From assembly GCF_023078355.1 (NCBI RefSeq), contig NZ_CP095553.1, positions 49,583 to 113,582 of the forward strand: DNA of 64,000 nt, in the 5' to 3' direction. Positions within the stretch are counted from its first letter, which is position 1; every line of letters starts with the position of its first letter. Position numbers and translations under genes: made by a program. The notes under the pieces were generated by a model. It did not search any database. It had not been told where the DNA came from and was given only the letters and a program-made list of their open reading frames with translations. Shown in pieces: positions 8,429 through 16,939 of this stretch. The stretch is from Gordonia hongkongensis (GTDB lineage: Bacteria; Actinomycetota; Actinomycetes; Mycobacteriales; Mycobacteriaceae).

Positions 8429-9055
8429 ATGAGCATTCACCCCGCACACCCCGCCGGCGACCCGGCCACCTGGACGGTGGCCCAGCTCGCCGAGCACCCA
8501 GCTGTGCGCACCACCTTCACCGTCATCGGGCATTTGAACCCGCGGGTGTTCGAGTCGATCGAGTTCTCCCTGGCCTGCGACGAGATCGCCGCTGTCAATC
8601 AGATCCCCGCGCCCTGCGGGCTTTTCGCCGCGGCGATCCGCCACCTGGCGGCCACCGCCGCGCGAGAGGTCGATTCCAGCGAGCTCGATGTCGACGCGCA
8701 CCCCAGCGAAGACGATTTCGAGTACGTGCCGACCGCACGGGCCGAGCTGCGCATGCTCATCGCCCAACACCAGCGGCGCGTCCTGGCATCCAATCGCGAC
8801 GTCGACGCCGAACAGCGCACCGTGCACGCCGCGGTCGCCCGCCACCTCAACTACTGCGATCCCCGCAACTACGGCGGCGTCGACGGGCTACCCGACGTCG
8901 AGGTCCGCGACCTCATCGCCGCCTCGATCAACCAGCAGATCCGCGCCACCGCCCACCCCGCGATCCGTGGGCACCTGTACGGCGCGCGCCTGCTGCTGAC
9001 CGGCGCCGTCGCGCCCACACTCGTCGTCCTCGACCCGCAGGAGGCCGTGCAGTGA
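8429..9055 (+). CDS. Hypothetical protein, 208 aa
   Basis: ATG 8429 follows GAGGACGAGCTG, 22 bases after the preceding gene. A soluble, mostly helical acidic protein with no signal peptide or recognisable motif; features include TWTVAQLAEHPAV near the N-terminus and HLNYCDPRNYGGVDGLPD in the middle. High-GC third positions throughout and close packing with neighbours support it as real. Function unknown. Confidence 0.6.
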   Translation: MSIHPAHPAGDPATWTVAQLAEHPAVRTTFTVIGHLNPRVFESIEFSLACDEIAAVNQIPAPCGLFAAAIRHLAATAAREVDSSELDVDAHPSEDDFEYVPTARAELRMLIAQHQRRVLASNRDVDAEQRTVHAAVARHLNYCDPRNYGGVDGLPDVEVRDLIAASINQQIRATAHPAIRGHLYGARLLLTGAVAPTLVVLDPQEAVQ

Positions 9056-9088
9056 CCACTCCGACCGGTGACTCCTAGGGAGGACACC

Positions 9089-9268
9089 ATGAGCATGACC
9101 CTGACCGCCACTGCGCCTACCCAACTGGGCGTCGATTGTGACTGTGACTGCCACCGCGAGGACCGACACTGTGAACGCTGTTGCCTCGACCCCGACGCCG
9201 GGTTCTGCGAGGACTGCGCCTACTACCTTGAGCTGAGCCGCCACAGCCGCACGGTGCGGGGGCGGTGA
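9089..9268 (+). CDS. Small cysteine-rich protein, 59 aa
   Basis: ATG 9089 lies 6 bases after AGGGAGGA. The protein has eight cysteines in a short stretch (CDCDCHREDRHCERCCLDPD, then FCEDCAYYL), consistent with one or two zinc sites. Small zinc proteins of this kind are common on actinobacterial plasmids and may bind nucleic acid or partner proteins. No family can be named. Confidence 0.6.
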   Translation: MSMTLTATAPTQLGVDCDCDCHREDRHCERCCLDPDAGFCEDCAYYLELSRHSRTVRGR

Positions 9269-9274
9269 TCGACG

Positions 9275-9673
9275 GTGACCCAGTTGAGCCTGAACCTGCG
9301 CGCCCACGACTTACCGCCACGCTGGGACGGTGACCCGGTCGACTGGTCACCCTGGCAACCGATGCCCGCGGTGACCCTCTGTCCGCCACCACGCACACAG
9401 GGATGCGGCAATTGTGGTTCGGCGACCAGGCCGTTCACCTGCTACGGCACCCGCACCATCGCCTACGGCCCCAACGTCATCCCCATCGGCCGGGGCCGTC
9501 TGCGCGACCGCCACATTCACGCCCGGCTGGTCGTGCACCGCTGCCCGGACTGCCTCCACGACACCGTCTTCGACCCCCGCACCGGCCAATGGTGGGACCT
9601 CGACGACAGCGACTACCAAGACGCCGGCTCCTGGGAACCGACCACAGGCCCCGGCACCCACCACGAGGAGTGA
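9275..9673 (+). CDS. Small zinc-ribbon-like protein, 132 aa
   Basis: Starts at GTG 9275, 6 bases after the preceding stop. Two CxxC knuckles (GCGNCGS and HRCPDCLHD) about 50 residues apart suggest one zinc ribbon holding a beta-rich core (HARLVVHRC, TVFDPRTGQWW). The acidic C-terminus is disordered. Probably translated together with its neighbours. Function unknown. Confidence 0.6.
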   Translation: MTQLSLNLRAHDLPPRWDGDPVDWSPWQPMPAVTLCPPPRTQGCGNCGSATRPFTCYGTRTIAYGPNVIPIGRGRLRDRHIHARLVVHRCPDCLHDTVFDPRTGQWWDLDDSDYQDAGSWEPTTGPGTHHEE

Positions 9674-9680
9674 CTTGACC

Positions 9681-9911
9681 ATGCCCGGTGCCTACTGCCG
9701 CTACTGCGACCACCGATGCTTCGTCGACCGTGTCCTGCCCGACACCGGTCGACGTCTGCACATGGCCACCTGCCCGGCCGGGAAAGCCTATGACCGCAGC
9801 GTGTCTGGCTTCGACGCCGACACCGCGATCAATCCGGCGGCGATCAGTGACGACGATCCGCAGGCGGCGGCCACCGCCTCCCGACCGGCAGCCGTCAGGA
9901 GTGCTCGGTGA
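9681..9911 (+). CDS. Small zinc-finger-like protein, 76 aa
   Basis: ATG 9681 follows GAGGAGTGAC. The first 40 residues contain YCRYCDHRCFVDRVLPDTGR and HMATCPAG, a C..C..C..H..C set that could bind zinc. The stop overlaps the GTG of the next gene by four bases, a sign of coupled translation. No family recognised. Confidence 0.55.
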   Translation: MPGAYCRYCDHRCFVDRVLPDTGRRLHMATCPAGKAYDRSVSGFDADTAINPAAISDDDPQAAATASRPAAVRSAR

Positions 9912-10651
9912 CTGCCAGGCTGTCAGCCGATGAGCGAGACCTGCTGCGCGAGTGGGTCCACGTCATCGCCCCGGTCATCGCCAACCCGGGCGAGGAGTGC
10001 CGTCGTCTACGCGAGTCGCGCAGAAGCGGGGGAGGGTTCGGCCGCAACTACGAGGTGACCGGTCAACGGTTCACCGGCACCTGGGCGCACTACGAGGTGA
10101 CCGACCGATTCACCACCGGCCTCCACGCCGGACAACCCTCACGCCTTCGGTTCGAACCACCACACCGCGAAGTGTCGATCACCCTGACGCGCCTGCGCCG
10201 GTGGGCCGACGCACTGCCCGCCGAGCTGCGTGAGCGCGCACAACATGCCTGGGCCACCCGCAGCCGCAACCTGACCGCCCTCACCTCGATCGCGCTGGAA
10301 GCCATCGACCTGCACGCTCAGACCGAACTCGAGGACGCCCGCGGCGAATGGTTCACTACCCTGCCCTGCACCCAACCGCCGGCACTCTCACCGCACTGCG
10401 CTGACGCCGGTCACGTGGGCTGCTGGCATGGCCACGCTCGGCCGAGCTACGTCAGCGTGCGTCACGCCGCCGCGCGCCGCCAGCACGGCCCCCGCGGATA
10501 CGTCGCCACCTTCCGGCCAGGGTGGTCGCGCTACACCGAGACCACCTCGGCTCGCATCGTTGTTCCCGCTGACCACTACACGTGCGAATGCAGTTGCCAC
10601 ACCGACGGATACGCCGGACAACAGCTCGACCTTTTCGTTGAGATGCGTTGA
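9908..10651 (+). CDS. Hypothetical protein, 247 aa
   Basis: GTG 9908 overlaps the previous stop (GTGA). The protein is soluble with a mixed fold. A helical segment (LTRLRRWADALPAELRERAQ) is followed by a C-terminal part with cysteines and histidines (PHCADAGHVGCWHGH, YTCECSCHTDG), compatible with metal binding. It ends the rightward run that began at 8032. No domain recognised. Confidence 0.6.
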   Translation: MTARLSADERDLLREWVHVIAPVIANPGEECRRLRESRRSGGGFGRNYEVTGQRFTGTWAHYEVTDRFTTGLHAGQPSRLRFEPPHREVSITLTRLRRWADALPAELRERAQHAWATRSRNLTALTSIALEAIDLHAQTELEDARGEWFTTLPCTQPPALSPHCADAGHVGCWHGHARPSYVSVRHAAARRQHGPRGYVATFRPGWSRYTETTSARIVVPADHYTCECSCHTDGYAGQQLDLFVEMR

Positions 10652-10784
10652 CGTAAGCCAACCTCACACTCGCTGCCGCATCTGACGTCGGTGGCGCTGC
10701 TCACTCCTTCAACAAGCTCATTGCACAGTTTCGGAACGGACGGTGATGCACTGCGCATCGGGACGTGTCTTATATCGTTCGCAT

Positions 10785-11231
10785 ATGTCCACTGGCGGTT
10801 TGGAAGACTTTGAGCCGGCACGACTGAAGCTGCTCCGCGAACGGTCGGGATTGACCCGCGCTGATATCGCTGTGCGGTGCCAAGTGACGCTCGGCACCGC
10901 CCGTAGTTGGGAGGTCGGCCGCAGCGTGCCCTCCGAGGTCAATGCGCTGCGTCTAGCTGAGGCTCTCAGCATTCATCCCGCTGACCTGACGAACACCCCA
11001 CGTAACCAGCCCACGCTGCGCCAGCTGCGGCAATGGCGGGGCCTGCGGGGCGAGGATGCCGCCAACAACGCCGGAATCGGCACCACCCCGTTGTACAACG
11101 CTGAAACCTACATCTCCCCCATTCCCGAACACATCCGCTCAGCGCTCGCCGAAGCGTATGGCGTCACGGAGAACCAGATCACCGCGGCGTGGAAGCGCGG
11201 ACGCAAGCTACGGTTCGGCGACGTCGAGTGA
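10785..11231 (+). CDS. XRE-family HTH regulator with two HTH-like halves
   Basis: 148 residues from ATG 10785. The N-terminal Cro/C1-type HTH reads LKLLRERSGLTRADIAVRCQ and TARSWEVGRSVPSEVNALRL. The C-terminal half (LRQLRQWRGLRGEDAANNAG ... AEAYGVTENQITAAWKRG) looks like a second, degenerate HTH. A TATATC box lies about ten bases before the ATG, so the message may be nearly leaderless; an upstream in-frame start at 10743 is less likely. It precedes the hydrolase and methyltransferase genes and may control them. Confidence 0.75.
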   Translation: MSTGGLEDFEPARLKLLRERSGLTRADIAVRCQVTLGTARSWEVGRSVPSEVNALRLAEALSIHPADLTNTPRNQPTLRQLRQWRGLRGEDAANNAGIGTTPLYNAETYISPIPEHIRSALAEAYGVTENQITAAWKRGRKLRFGDVE

Positions 11232-11298
11232 GGCGCGCTGGTTCGGGGAACGGCGACGTCGTCGCCGTGGAACGATCCTGTTGTTGCACCATAGAGGC

Positions 11299-11994
11299 AT
11301 GACTTCTTCGTCGATCCCTGTCTCCGAGTACACAGCCGGGGGCCACGTCACTCCTGATCAGAACCCGTTAGTGCGTCAGATAGCTGGCGGCCGGATCATC
11401 AAAATGTCGGTGGGCGGCGCAGACAACAACGTGTACCTGCTGCAATGCGCAGCTACGGGAAAGGCGTTGCTGATTGATGCCGCCAATGACGCCGAGCGAA
11501 TCGTCGAGCTGGTACGCCAGGAGTGTCCCGCCGGACTGGAGCTTGTAGCAACCACTCATGAGCACATCGACCACTGGTGGGCGTTGCCGGACGTCGTCAA
11601 AGCGCTCTCCTGTGCGACGGCTGCGTCGAGAGCTGCGGCCTCCGAGCTGCCGGTCACTCCCGATCGCACAGTTGCCTCAGGTGACACCATACGAATTGGC
11701 GAGTTGCCCCCTGTAACAGTGATCGAGGCGCGCGGTCATACGCCCGGCTCCATCATCTTGGCTTTCACCGACGCGTCGGGGCAGAGTCACCTCTTCACCG
11801 GCGATTCGTTGTTCCCTGGGGGCCTCGGTAAGACCGCCGACGCTGCGGCTTTCGCGAGTCTCTTTGCCGACGTCACCACGCAGGTATTCGATCGATATCC
11901 CGACAACGCGATTGTCTACCCCGGCCATGGTGACGACACCACTCTTGGTGACGAGCGACCTCACCTCGAGGACTGGCGGTCCCGAGGATGGTGA
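11299..11994 (+). CDS. Metallo-beta-lactamase-fold hydrolase
   Basis: 231 residues. The metal-binding set of the glyoxalase II-like branch is complete: THEHIDHW (HxHxDH), ARGHTPGS, FTGDSLFPGG and YPGHGDDT. A di-zinc hydrolase acting on a thioester, lactone or similar small molecule is likely; the substrate is unknown. The ATG at 11299 follows a weak GAGG. Its last codons overlap the next gene's start by seven bases, so the two are translationally coupled. Confidence 0.85.
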   Translation: MTSSSIPVSEYTAGGHVTPDQNPLVRQIAGGRIIKMSVGGADNNVYLLQCAATGKALLIDAANDAERIVELVRQECPAGLELVATTHEHIDHWWALPDVVKALSCATAASRAAASELPVTPDRTVASGDTIRIGELPPVTVIEARGHTPGSIILAFTDASGQSHLFTGDSLFPGGLGKTADAAAFASLFADVTTQVFDRYPDNAIVYPGHGDDTTLGDERPHLEDWRSRGW

Positions 11995-12854
11995 ACGCTG
12001 CGGGGTCGGCCGCTGGTGACTGGACAGAGGGCATCAGCGCAACGGCAGTGCTGACCGCCAAGATGCGCGCCCTGGAGCTCGAGTCCGAGAATCCACTCGT
12101 AACTGATCTCGCCGCGGCGCACCTGGTGGCCGCGTCAGGTCTTGAGATGGGCGCAGTAAGCCTCTCTGAAATGACTGGTCAACGGCTCTTTGAGTCGAAC
12201 GTCGTGCGTACTTGGTGGCTCGATGAACAGATCGGGAGCGTGTTGTACAGCGCCGTCCAGCCTCGTCAGGTGGTCATCTTGGCTGCTGGTCTCGACAGTC
12301 GTGTGACTCGACTTTCATTCCCCGCGGGCACCACAGTCTTCGAGATCGATCTCCCACAGATTTCCATGTTCAAATCGACGGTCTTCGCCGAGGAACCATC
12401 GATCGAGCTTGCCGCGACCTGGCGGCAGGTCACCGCTTCAATCACTGAACCCGGCTGGTCTGACCAACTTGTCAAGGCCGGCTTCGATCGAGCGGAACCG
12501 ACGATCTGGGTAGCTGAGGGCATTCTGTTCTACCTCAGCGATGCCGAGACTTCCTCGGTCCTCTCTACCGTCAGCGGATTGAGCGCGTCGGGCAGCACAC
12601 TCTTGGTGGCCCACTTCGGGCCAGGATCGAGATCAGATGCACAGACCCGCGAGATGAACTCAACAGCAACACAATCGGGGTATGGCTTTCAATCCGTCGT
12701 CGAAGACCCAGCGAGCTGGCTTGGCGACTACGGATGGACAACCGACGCTACGACCATCGCGCGAGTAGCTGAGAGTTTGGGCCGCAGCATCGATTACGGA
12801 GAGCCGGAGCGCGCTGGCGCTGAGGTCACCTGGCTCATCCGAGCCGACCGGTGA
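11988..12854 (+). CDS. SAM-dependent methyltransferase, TIGR00027/leucine carboxyl methyltransferase-like
   Basis: 288 residues. Typical features are the N-terminal WTEGISATAVLTAKMRALE, the SAM-binding motif VVILAAGLDSRVTRL, VFEIDLPQ after it, and WVAEGILFYLSD further on. This matches the class I methyltransferase family expanded in mycobacteria (TIGR00027, PF04072-like). Substrates are generally unknown. Overlap with the metallo-hydrolase gene suggests a common pathway or modification role. Nothing in the sequence looks broken. Confidence 0.85.
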   Translation: MVNAAGSAAGDWTEGISATAVLTAKMRALELESENPLVTDLAAAHLVAASGLEMGAVSLSEMTGQRLFESNVVRTWWLDEQIGSVLYSAVQPRQVVILAAGLDSRVTRLSFPAGTTVFEIDLPQISMFKSTVFAEEPSIELAATWRQVTASITEPGWSDQLVKAGFDRAEPTIWVAEGILFYLSDAETSSVLSTVSGLSASGSTLLVAHFGPGSRSDAQTREMNSTATQSGYGFQSVVEDPASWLGDYGWTTDATTIARVAESLGRSIDYGEPERAGAEVTWLIRADR

Positions 12855-12861
12855 GGTCTAC

Positions 12862-13818
12862 TCACACCCGCGTGGCGTCAGCGATGTCGCTCAGTTCCAC
12901 CTGCAAGTTGTAAGCCGTCAGAGGGTCTTTGGCTGCTCTCCAGAGGTGAAGTCGGTTGCTACTCGGGATCGCGACTCCTGGAAGGGCGAATTGTGGATTT
13001 GAGTGTCGCGCGCGCTCCCACTGCGCAGCCGAGCGACGCAGTGTGCGATACCGGCGATACCGGCGTGGAAGTTGGTTCACCGGATAAACCAGCAAGGTCG
13101 CTCCAGCCGACACGACGATGAGAAGTACCAAGGCGAGTGATATCGATGGTGCGTGATCGAGGTACCAGTTGCGGGTGTTGCCATCGGAGGCGTTCTCGAC
13201 GATGAGATTGAGCATCTTGTTGCCGATGTAGAGGGCTGCCGAAGCTGCGGTGGCGGCCCAACCGAGCAGTGTGAGGCCGAACGGGCCTGTCAGCGGAACG
13301 ATGGTCAAGGCATTGAGGGCCAGAACCAGGTTGACGACCGCTGCTGTGGCGATGACACCGAGGAAGATGCTCCAGTACGCCCAGGTCGACATGGACCACG
13401 GTTGGGGAATGCCGTCGGTGATGTAGGAAGTCGGCCCGCTTCGTGGAATCGGTGACCACAAGAACGTGGCCACCATCGCGACGATAATTGCCAACTCCGC
13501 CAGCAACCCGCGTCGCCAGGACGGCTGGTAGCCGGTGAGGCTGAGCATGAACACCACGGCCGGCACAGACACCAAGGCTCCCAACGTCATACCCACCAGG
13601 GTCATGAGATTGTGCTGCCCAGTGAGGGCATAGAGCACCGTTTCGCCGAAGCTGTCGGCGATTTCGGGTGTGCGAGCAAGCTTCGCAAGGGCGATGAGCG
13701 CAGCCACCTGGGTGAATGCCCACCAGCTTGGCGAAGCGTTCGGCGGGACATTGCACATGCGGTAGAGGACCAGCAGCAGCAGAGAACCGCACAACGCGAT
13801 CGTGACGACGAGTGCCAT
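12862..13818 (-). CDS. Multispanning membrane protein (MAB_1171c-type putative transporter)
   Basis: 318 residues with about seven hydrophobic helices (for example ALVVTIALCGSLLLLVLY, LVGMTLGALVSVPAVVFMLS, LLAELAIIVAMVATFLWS, FLGVIATAAVVNLVLAL, LALVLLIVVSAGATLLVY) and a basic cytoplasmic C-terminal tail of about 80 residues. It resembles the MAB_1171c-type membrane family of actinobacteria, often found beside ImmA/IrrE peptidases and XRE regulators. The start at 13818 is 3 bases from the stop of the peptidase gene. Last gene of a four-gene leftward operon. The transported substrate, if any, is unknown. Confidence 0.75.
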   Translation of the reverse strand: MALVVTIALCGSLLLLVLYRMCNVPPNASPSWWAFTQVAALIALAKLARTPEIADSFGETVLYALTGQHNLMTLVGMTLGALVSVPAVVFMLSLTGYQPSWRRGLLAELAIIVAMVATFLWSPIPRSGPTSYITDGIPQPWSMSTWAYWSIFLGVIATAAVVNLVLALNALTIVPLTGPFGLTLLGWAATAASAALYIGNKMLNLIVENASDGNTRNWYLDHAPSISLALVLLIVVSAGATLLVYPVNQLPRRYRRYRTLRRSAAQWERARHSNPQFALPGVAIPSSNRLHLWRAAKDPLTAYNLQVELSDIADATRV

Positions 13819-13821
13819 CGT

Positions 13822-14379
13822 CTACTGCCAGCCGAAGACCCGGGAGGCCTGAACAAGCATCCTGCGTTGGGTGGGCGTGGCGTGGTCAGGGACAAGCACG
13901 TCCCGGTATTGATCCGCTTTGGAGATGAGCAGCCGGGCAAACCATTCAGCCTGTTGCTCGAACGGGTGCTCGTAGTTGCATCTGGCCAGCGGTGAGCACT
14001 GCATTGATGCGACGTGCAATTTGAGGACTTCCCTGGGGACGCGCGGAAAGATCTCTTTGAGATAGTCGGCACGCTCGTCGTCGGTCAGGGTATGAGCCAG
14101 CAGGATGTGCCCCAGCTCGTGCGAAATTGAGATCTCGCGCTGGACGTCGGTCAGCTGGTCGCGGATATAGACATAGTCGGCGTGAGGCTTCGGGAACCAG
14201 GCGGCCGAACAGTGCTTGGCCAGATCATCAGGCAGGCGGCGCAGAGCGATCGGCCTCCCTCGGCTCAGAGAGACCTTCGCTACCAGCGACTCGATGGTCC
14301 AGGGACGGAAGAATGGCAGCGATTCGACAACGTCGTACGCGGCGCGGTAATTGGGATCGTCACGAAGCGAGGTCACCAA
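13822..14379 (-). CDS. ImmA/IrrE-family metallopeptidase
   Basis: 185 residues with the zinc-peptidase signature ISHELGHILLAH and a downstream E in EQQAEWFARLLI, the usual third ligand helix of ImmA/IrrE enzymes. Such peptidases usually cleave a partner XRE repressor to switch on an element or stress response. The gene overlaps the preceding HTH gene by 20 bases and is followed after 3 bases by the membrane protein, so all are in one operon. The likely target is one of the two upstream HTH proteins. Confidence 0.85.
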   Translation of the reverse strand: MVTSLRDDPNYRAAYDVVESLPFFRPWTIESLVAKVSLSRGRPIALRRLPDDLAKHCSAAWFPKPHADYVYIRDQLTDVQREISISHELGHILLAHTLTDDERADYLKEIFPRVPREVLKLHVASMQCSPLARCNYEHPFEQQAEWFARLLISKADQYRDVLVPDHATPTQRRMLVQASRVFGWQ

Positions 14380-14761
14380 GACTGTCCATCGCCTCCGGAG
14401 ATAGTGGCTTGCTAGAAGCTCTCAGCGCGACGAGTCCTGTCTCATTCGCCGCAAGACTCCACACGGTCCTTGCCTGGAGTGCAATTGGTCCGTACTTCTC
14501 GACGTCGTCAGAGATCATGATGTCCACCGAGTCGGGTTCGCCCCACCCCAGGACTTCGGCGAGAGCTTGTCGATGCACCTCGCTCGGGGTTTGTCGTCCG
14601 TCGAGCCACGACTGGACGGTTCTGGGGGCCATAGCCTCGCCAAGGTGCTCGCCTAGCCGATTGGCCAAGACCTTGGCGGAATCATCTGCCAAGGTCTTGT
14701 TCGCCACCGCTAGCTGGATCAAGAGGTGCAGCCGGTCGGCAAAGCTCATCGGTGCGTTCAC
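14360..14761 (-). CDS. HTH protein, likely partner of ImmA/IrrE peptidase
   Basis: 133 residues. The first 75 form a helical DNA-binding domain (LANRLGEHLGEAMAPRTVQS, then WLDGRQTPSEVHRQALAEVL), like an XRE/bacteriophage-type HTH. The C-terminal half is a separate segment ending SPEAMDSLGDLAS. Its end overlaps the start of the ImmA/IrrE gene. By family precedent it is a candidate substrate or repressor for that peptidase; this is not shown by the sequence. Confidence 0.65.
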   Translation of the reverse strand: MNAPMSFADRLHLLIQLAVANKTLADDSAKVLANRLGEHLGEAMAPRTVQSWLDGRQTPSEVHRQALAEVLGWGEPDSVDIMISDDVEKYGPIALQARTVWSLAANETGLVALRASSKPLSPEAMDSLGDLAS

Positions 14762-14787
14762 AGGGGATCACTCCTCGAGGAATGTCG

Positions 14788-15468
14788 TTAGTTCGTCGTG
14801 CGGAGCATTATATCTTTGCGTTTTGCAGCCAATCGGGCCTCGAAACTCGGCACGAGGTGGTGCGCATCGCTTGGCAAAACGAGCCCTGCCAGCCAGCGTC
14901 GATACAGCTGCTCGATTCGCGTGCCGTGGTCTTCGGCTAGCGGGGCGGTCAGGTGAGGCCGGAAGGTCACTCCGATCGCTGGCGGTATCTCTGAGCCTGG
15001 GCCGCCCACGCGTTCGAGCACCTCGGTGACGTAGACCGCGGTCAGTCGCTGAACAGCGTGGCGGAGGCCGGAGCTGAATTCGGATTCGGGCTGTTCAGAG
15101 AGCAGACGATCAGCTGCGCGTACCACGTCGTGAATAAGGTCGACTGGCATCGCTACGGTCGCGAACGACAGGCTGTTCTCCAGGCTCGGCCGGGACACCT
15201 CTTCGCGCCGCGCCGCCGAGGTACCAGCATGGAGGGTGCTCGCCGCTGTTCCTTCCGGCCACCGCAGACCTTTGTCGATCTTCTGAAGGGTCGTGGGGCG
15301 GGGCGGCGCGGTATCAGGCGTAGGGGCCTCGATACGCGCCAAGGTGGTATCGGCCGGCCCGCCGTTTTCGTGCACCTGTAGACGCGTCAAGCCCAACGTG
15401 CGTCGGCGTTCACTCACCGCACTCGCCAGTCTCTGCAATTCCTGTGGCACCTGTGGCCCATCCGCCAT
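14788..15468 (-). CDS. XRE-like regulator, 226 aa
   Basis: Begins at ATG 15468 (ADGPQVPQELQRLASAVSER); an in-frame extension to 15603 is possible. The N-terminal part (SERRRTLGLTRLQVHENG ... TTLQKIDKGLRWPEGTAA) has the spacing of an XRE HTH in which the recognition helix is followed by a conserved W-P-x-GTA, as in many actinobacterial XRE regulators. The C-terminal 140 residues are an unrecognised helical domain. No clear ribosome site, so perhaps leaderless. First gene of the leftward operon ending at 12862. Confidence 0.65.
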   Translation of the reverse strand: MADGPQVPQELQRLASAVSERRRTLGLTRLQVHENGGPADTTLARIEAPTPDTAPPRPTTLQKIDKGLRWPEGTAASTLHAGTSAARREEVSRPSLENSLSFATVAMPVDLIHDVVRAADRLLSEQPESEFSSGLRHAVQRLTAVYVTEVLERVGGPGSEIPPAIGVTFRPHLTAPLAEDHGTRIEQLYRRWLAGLVLPSDAHHLVPSFEARLAAKRKDIMLRTTN

Positions 15469-15840
15469 AAGTGGAACCGTATCGGATTGACCTAACCACT
15501 GTGTGGCCCCCACAGGCGGAAGCGTGTCATGAAAACGAGGATGAAGCCTCATAAGCCACGTAAGATCCACACTTTCCATAGTTTTGTAGTGTATATGACC
15601 CACGCTGCGCCGTGCGTGTAACGGTTGTGCACTGAGAAAAAGTGCCTTAGTGTGATGCCCGCATGGACCAGAGTTGCTGACTACTGGACACTAGGGCGAC
15701 ACAAGTGGGTGATAAGGGCACGAAACTCCAGGCACGTCCGCCCAGTCAGGCAATTTAGACGCCACGCAGAAAACTTTTTCACGTCGCACTCGAAGCGACA
15801 CCACCAGATCGATCCATCACACGCCTTGGGGGCCACTCAC
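15469..15840. other. Intergenic region between divergent operons
   Basis: 372 bases without a convincing gene. It must contain the promoters for the leftward XRE/ImmA operon and the rightward gene at 15841. It is less GC-rich than its surroundings near 15580-15620 and 15750-15780. A small inverted repeat GTCGC/AGCGAC lies near 15784-15800. No ribosome site or motif otherwise stands out. Confidence 0.4.
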
Positions 15841-16335
15841 ATGACCCAACACAGATTCGACAGCGCTACTGCATCGTTAGCCGTGCTCTCGGTTGCAGCG
15901 CCAGCACCACAGCCAGGGACGCTTGACTGGCCTACTCCACTCACCGTGGCAGAGTTCCCGCACATGGTTCTGGCGGTAGCTGGGACTGTGCACACTCCTC
16001 GGGGCCAGGAGCTGTCCGCTGACAGCGCGTTCGCCACGGGAGTGGCATTGCTCGCTGCGGCTTGGTGGGCAGGGTTCCGCAGCGCCAGTCAACTCACCGA
16101 GGCCGAGCAGGCTGATGTGGTGGTTCTGCCGGCACCGGCAACACCCGCTTGGGGAGACCCCGGATATCTCTACTTCTTCTTTCCCGGCAGCTACGTTGCC
16201 GTCCGACCCGAGACGGGCACCGTAATTGTCGGAGACGGCACCACGTTGACCGCACCCCTGGCGTGGGCCGAAGGCGCGGCGACAGTGGCGGCTGCACGCT
16301 TCGTCGCCAACTCTGATGAGGCGGTAGTGGCGTGA
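15841..16335 (+). CDS. Hypothetical protein, 164 aa
   Basis: ATG 15841 begins a soluble protein with a hydrophobic, alanine-rich middle (AFATGVALLAAAWWAGFRSA) and a beta-rich part (YLYFFFPGSYVAVRPETGTV, then IVGDGTTL). No signal peptide. Its stop overlaps the GTG of the first WhiB-like gene by four bases, so the two are translated together. No family recognised. Confidence 0.6.
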   Translation: MTQHRFDSATASLAVLSVAAPAPQPGTLDWPTPLTVAEFPHMVLAVAGTVHTPRGQELSADSAFATGVALLAAAWWAGFRSASQLTEAEQADVVVLPAPATPAWGDPGYLYFFFPGSYVAVRPETGTVIVGDGTTLTAPLAWAEGAATVAAARFVANSDEAVVA

Positions 16336-16631
16336 ACGCCGATCACCGCCGCGTCGGCGGCTGGGCAGACCTCGCAGCGGAGATTCTCGATACCGATCCC
16401 TCGCCGCGTGACTGGATTGGCGATGCTATCTGCGCGCAGACCGATCCCGATATCTTCTTCCCCAACAAAGGACAGTCGACTGCCGCTGCCACCCTGGTGT
16501 GCCAGGCATGTCCAGTCAAGACCGCCTGCGCGCAGTGGGCCGCGGATGCTGGTGAGCGATACGGCGTATGGGGCGGTATCAACACCCGCGCCCGTGATTC
16601 CGTCATCGTGGCCGGGGCGAAGGCGAGCTGA
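16332..16631 (+). CDS. WhiB-family iron-sulphur transcription factor
   Basis: 99 residues. The four WhiB cysteines are in order: AICAQTDPDIFFPNKG, then LVCQACPVKTACAQWA (CxxCx5C), followed by the GVWGG turn and a short basic tail. These bind a [4Fe-4S] cluster and typically contact the principal sigma factor. The gene overlaps the one before (GTGA) and the one after (TGATG), making a three-gene unit. It may set plasmid transfer or replication gene expression in response to redox state; that is inferred. Confidence 0.9.
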   Translation: MNADHRRVGGWADLAAEILDTDPSPRDWIGDAICAQTDPDIFFPNKGQSTAAATLVCQACPVKTACAQWAADAGERYGVWGGINTRARDSVIVAGAKAS

Positions 16632-16939
16632 TGATCAGCAAACAGCCGACACCATGCGCCCGACAACCCGAGCAGTGGGACCTCGACGTTCTCATCCACT
16701 CCCCCGCATCAGCCCATCAGTCCCTGGTGGCATGCCTGCGTTGCCCGGCCCTACAGCCATGCCGTCAAGACCTCGCAGACAGCGGTGTCGCGCCCCGCGG
16801 ACTGATCTGGGCAGCTGACGCCTACGGCGACGACGGCGAACGTATCCCTGTCCACGCACTCCTGGCGTATCTGCGGCGACGCCCGCCCAGACGCGAGAGC
16901 GCACCATCTGGCAAGCCAACCCCAGGAGCCGCCGCATGA
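16631..16939 (+). CDS. Divergent WhiB-like protein, second of a tandem pair
   Basis: 102 residues starting one base inside the preceding whiB stop. It keeps the cysteine pattern: an N-terminal PCARQPEQWD, then ACLRCPALQPC (CxxCx5C), and a GLIWAADAY segment where WhiB proteins have G[IV]WGG. The C-terminus is basic (YLRRRPPRRE). The altered turn and longer spacing make it a divergent member, perhaps with a different sigma or DNA contact. The pair overlaps, so both should be made together. Confidence 0.7.
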   Translation: MISKQPTPCARQPEQWDLDVLIHSPASAHQSLVACLRCPALQPCRQDLADSGVAPRGLIWAADAYGDDGERIPVHALLAYLRRRPPRRESAPSGKPTPGAAA

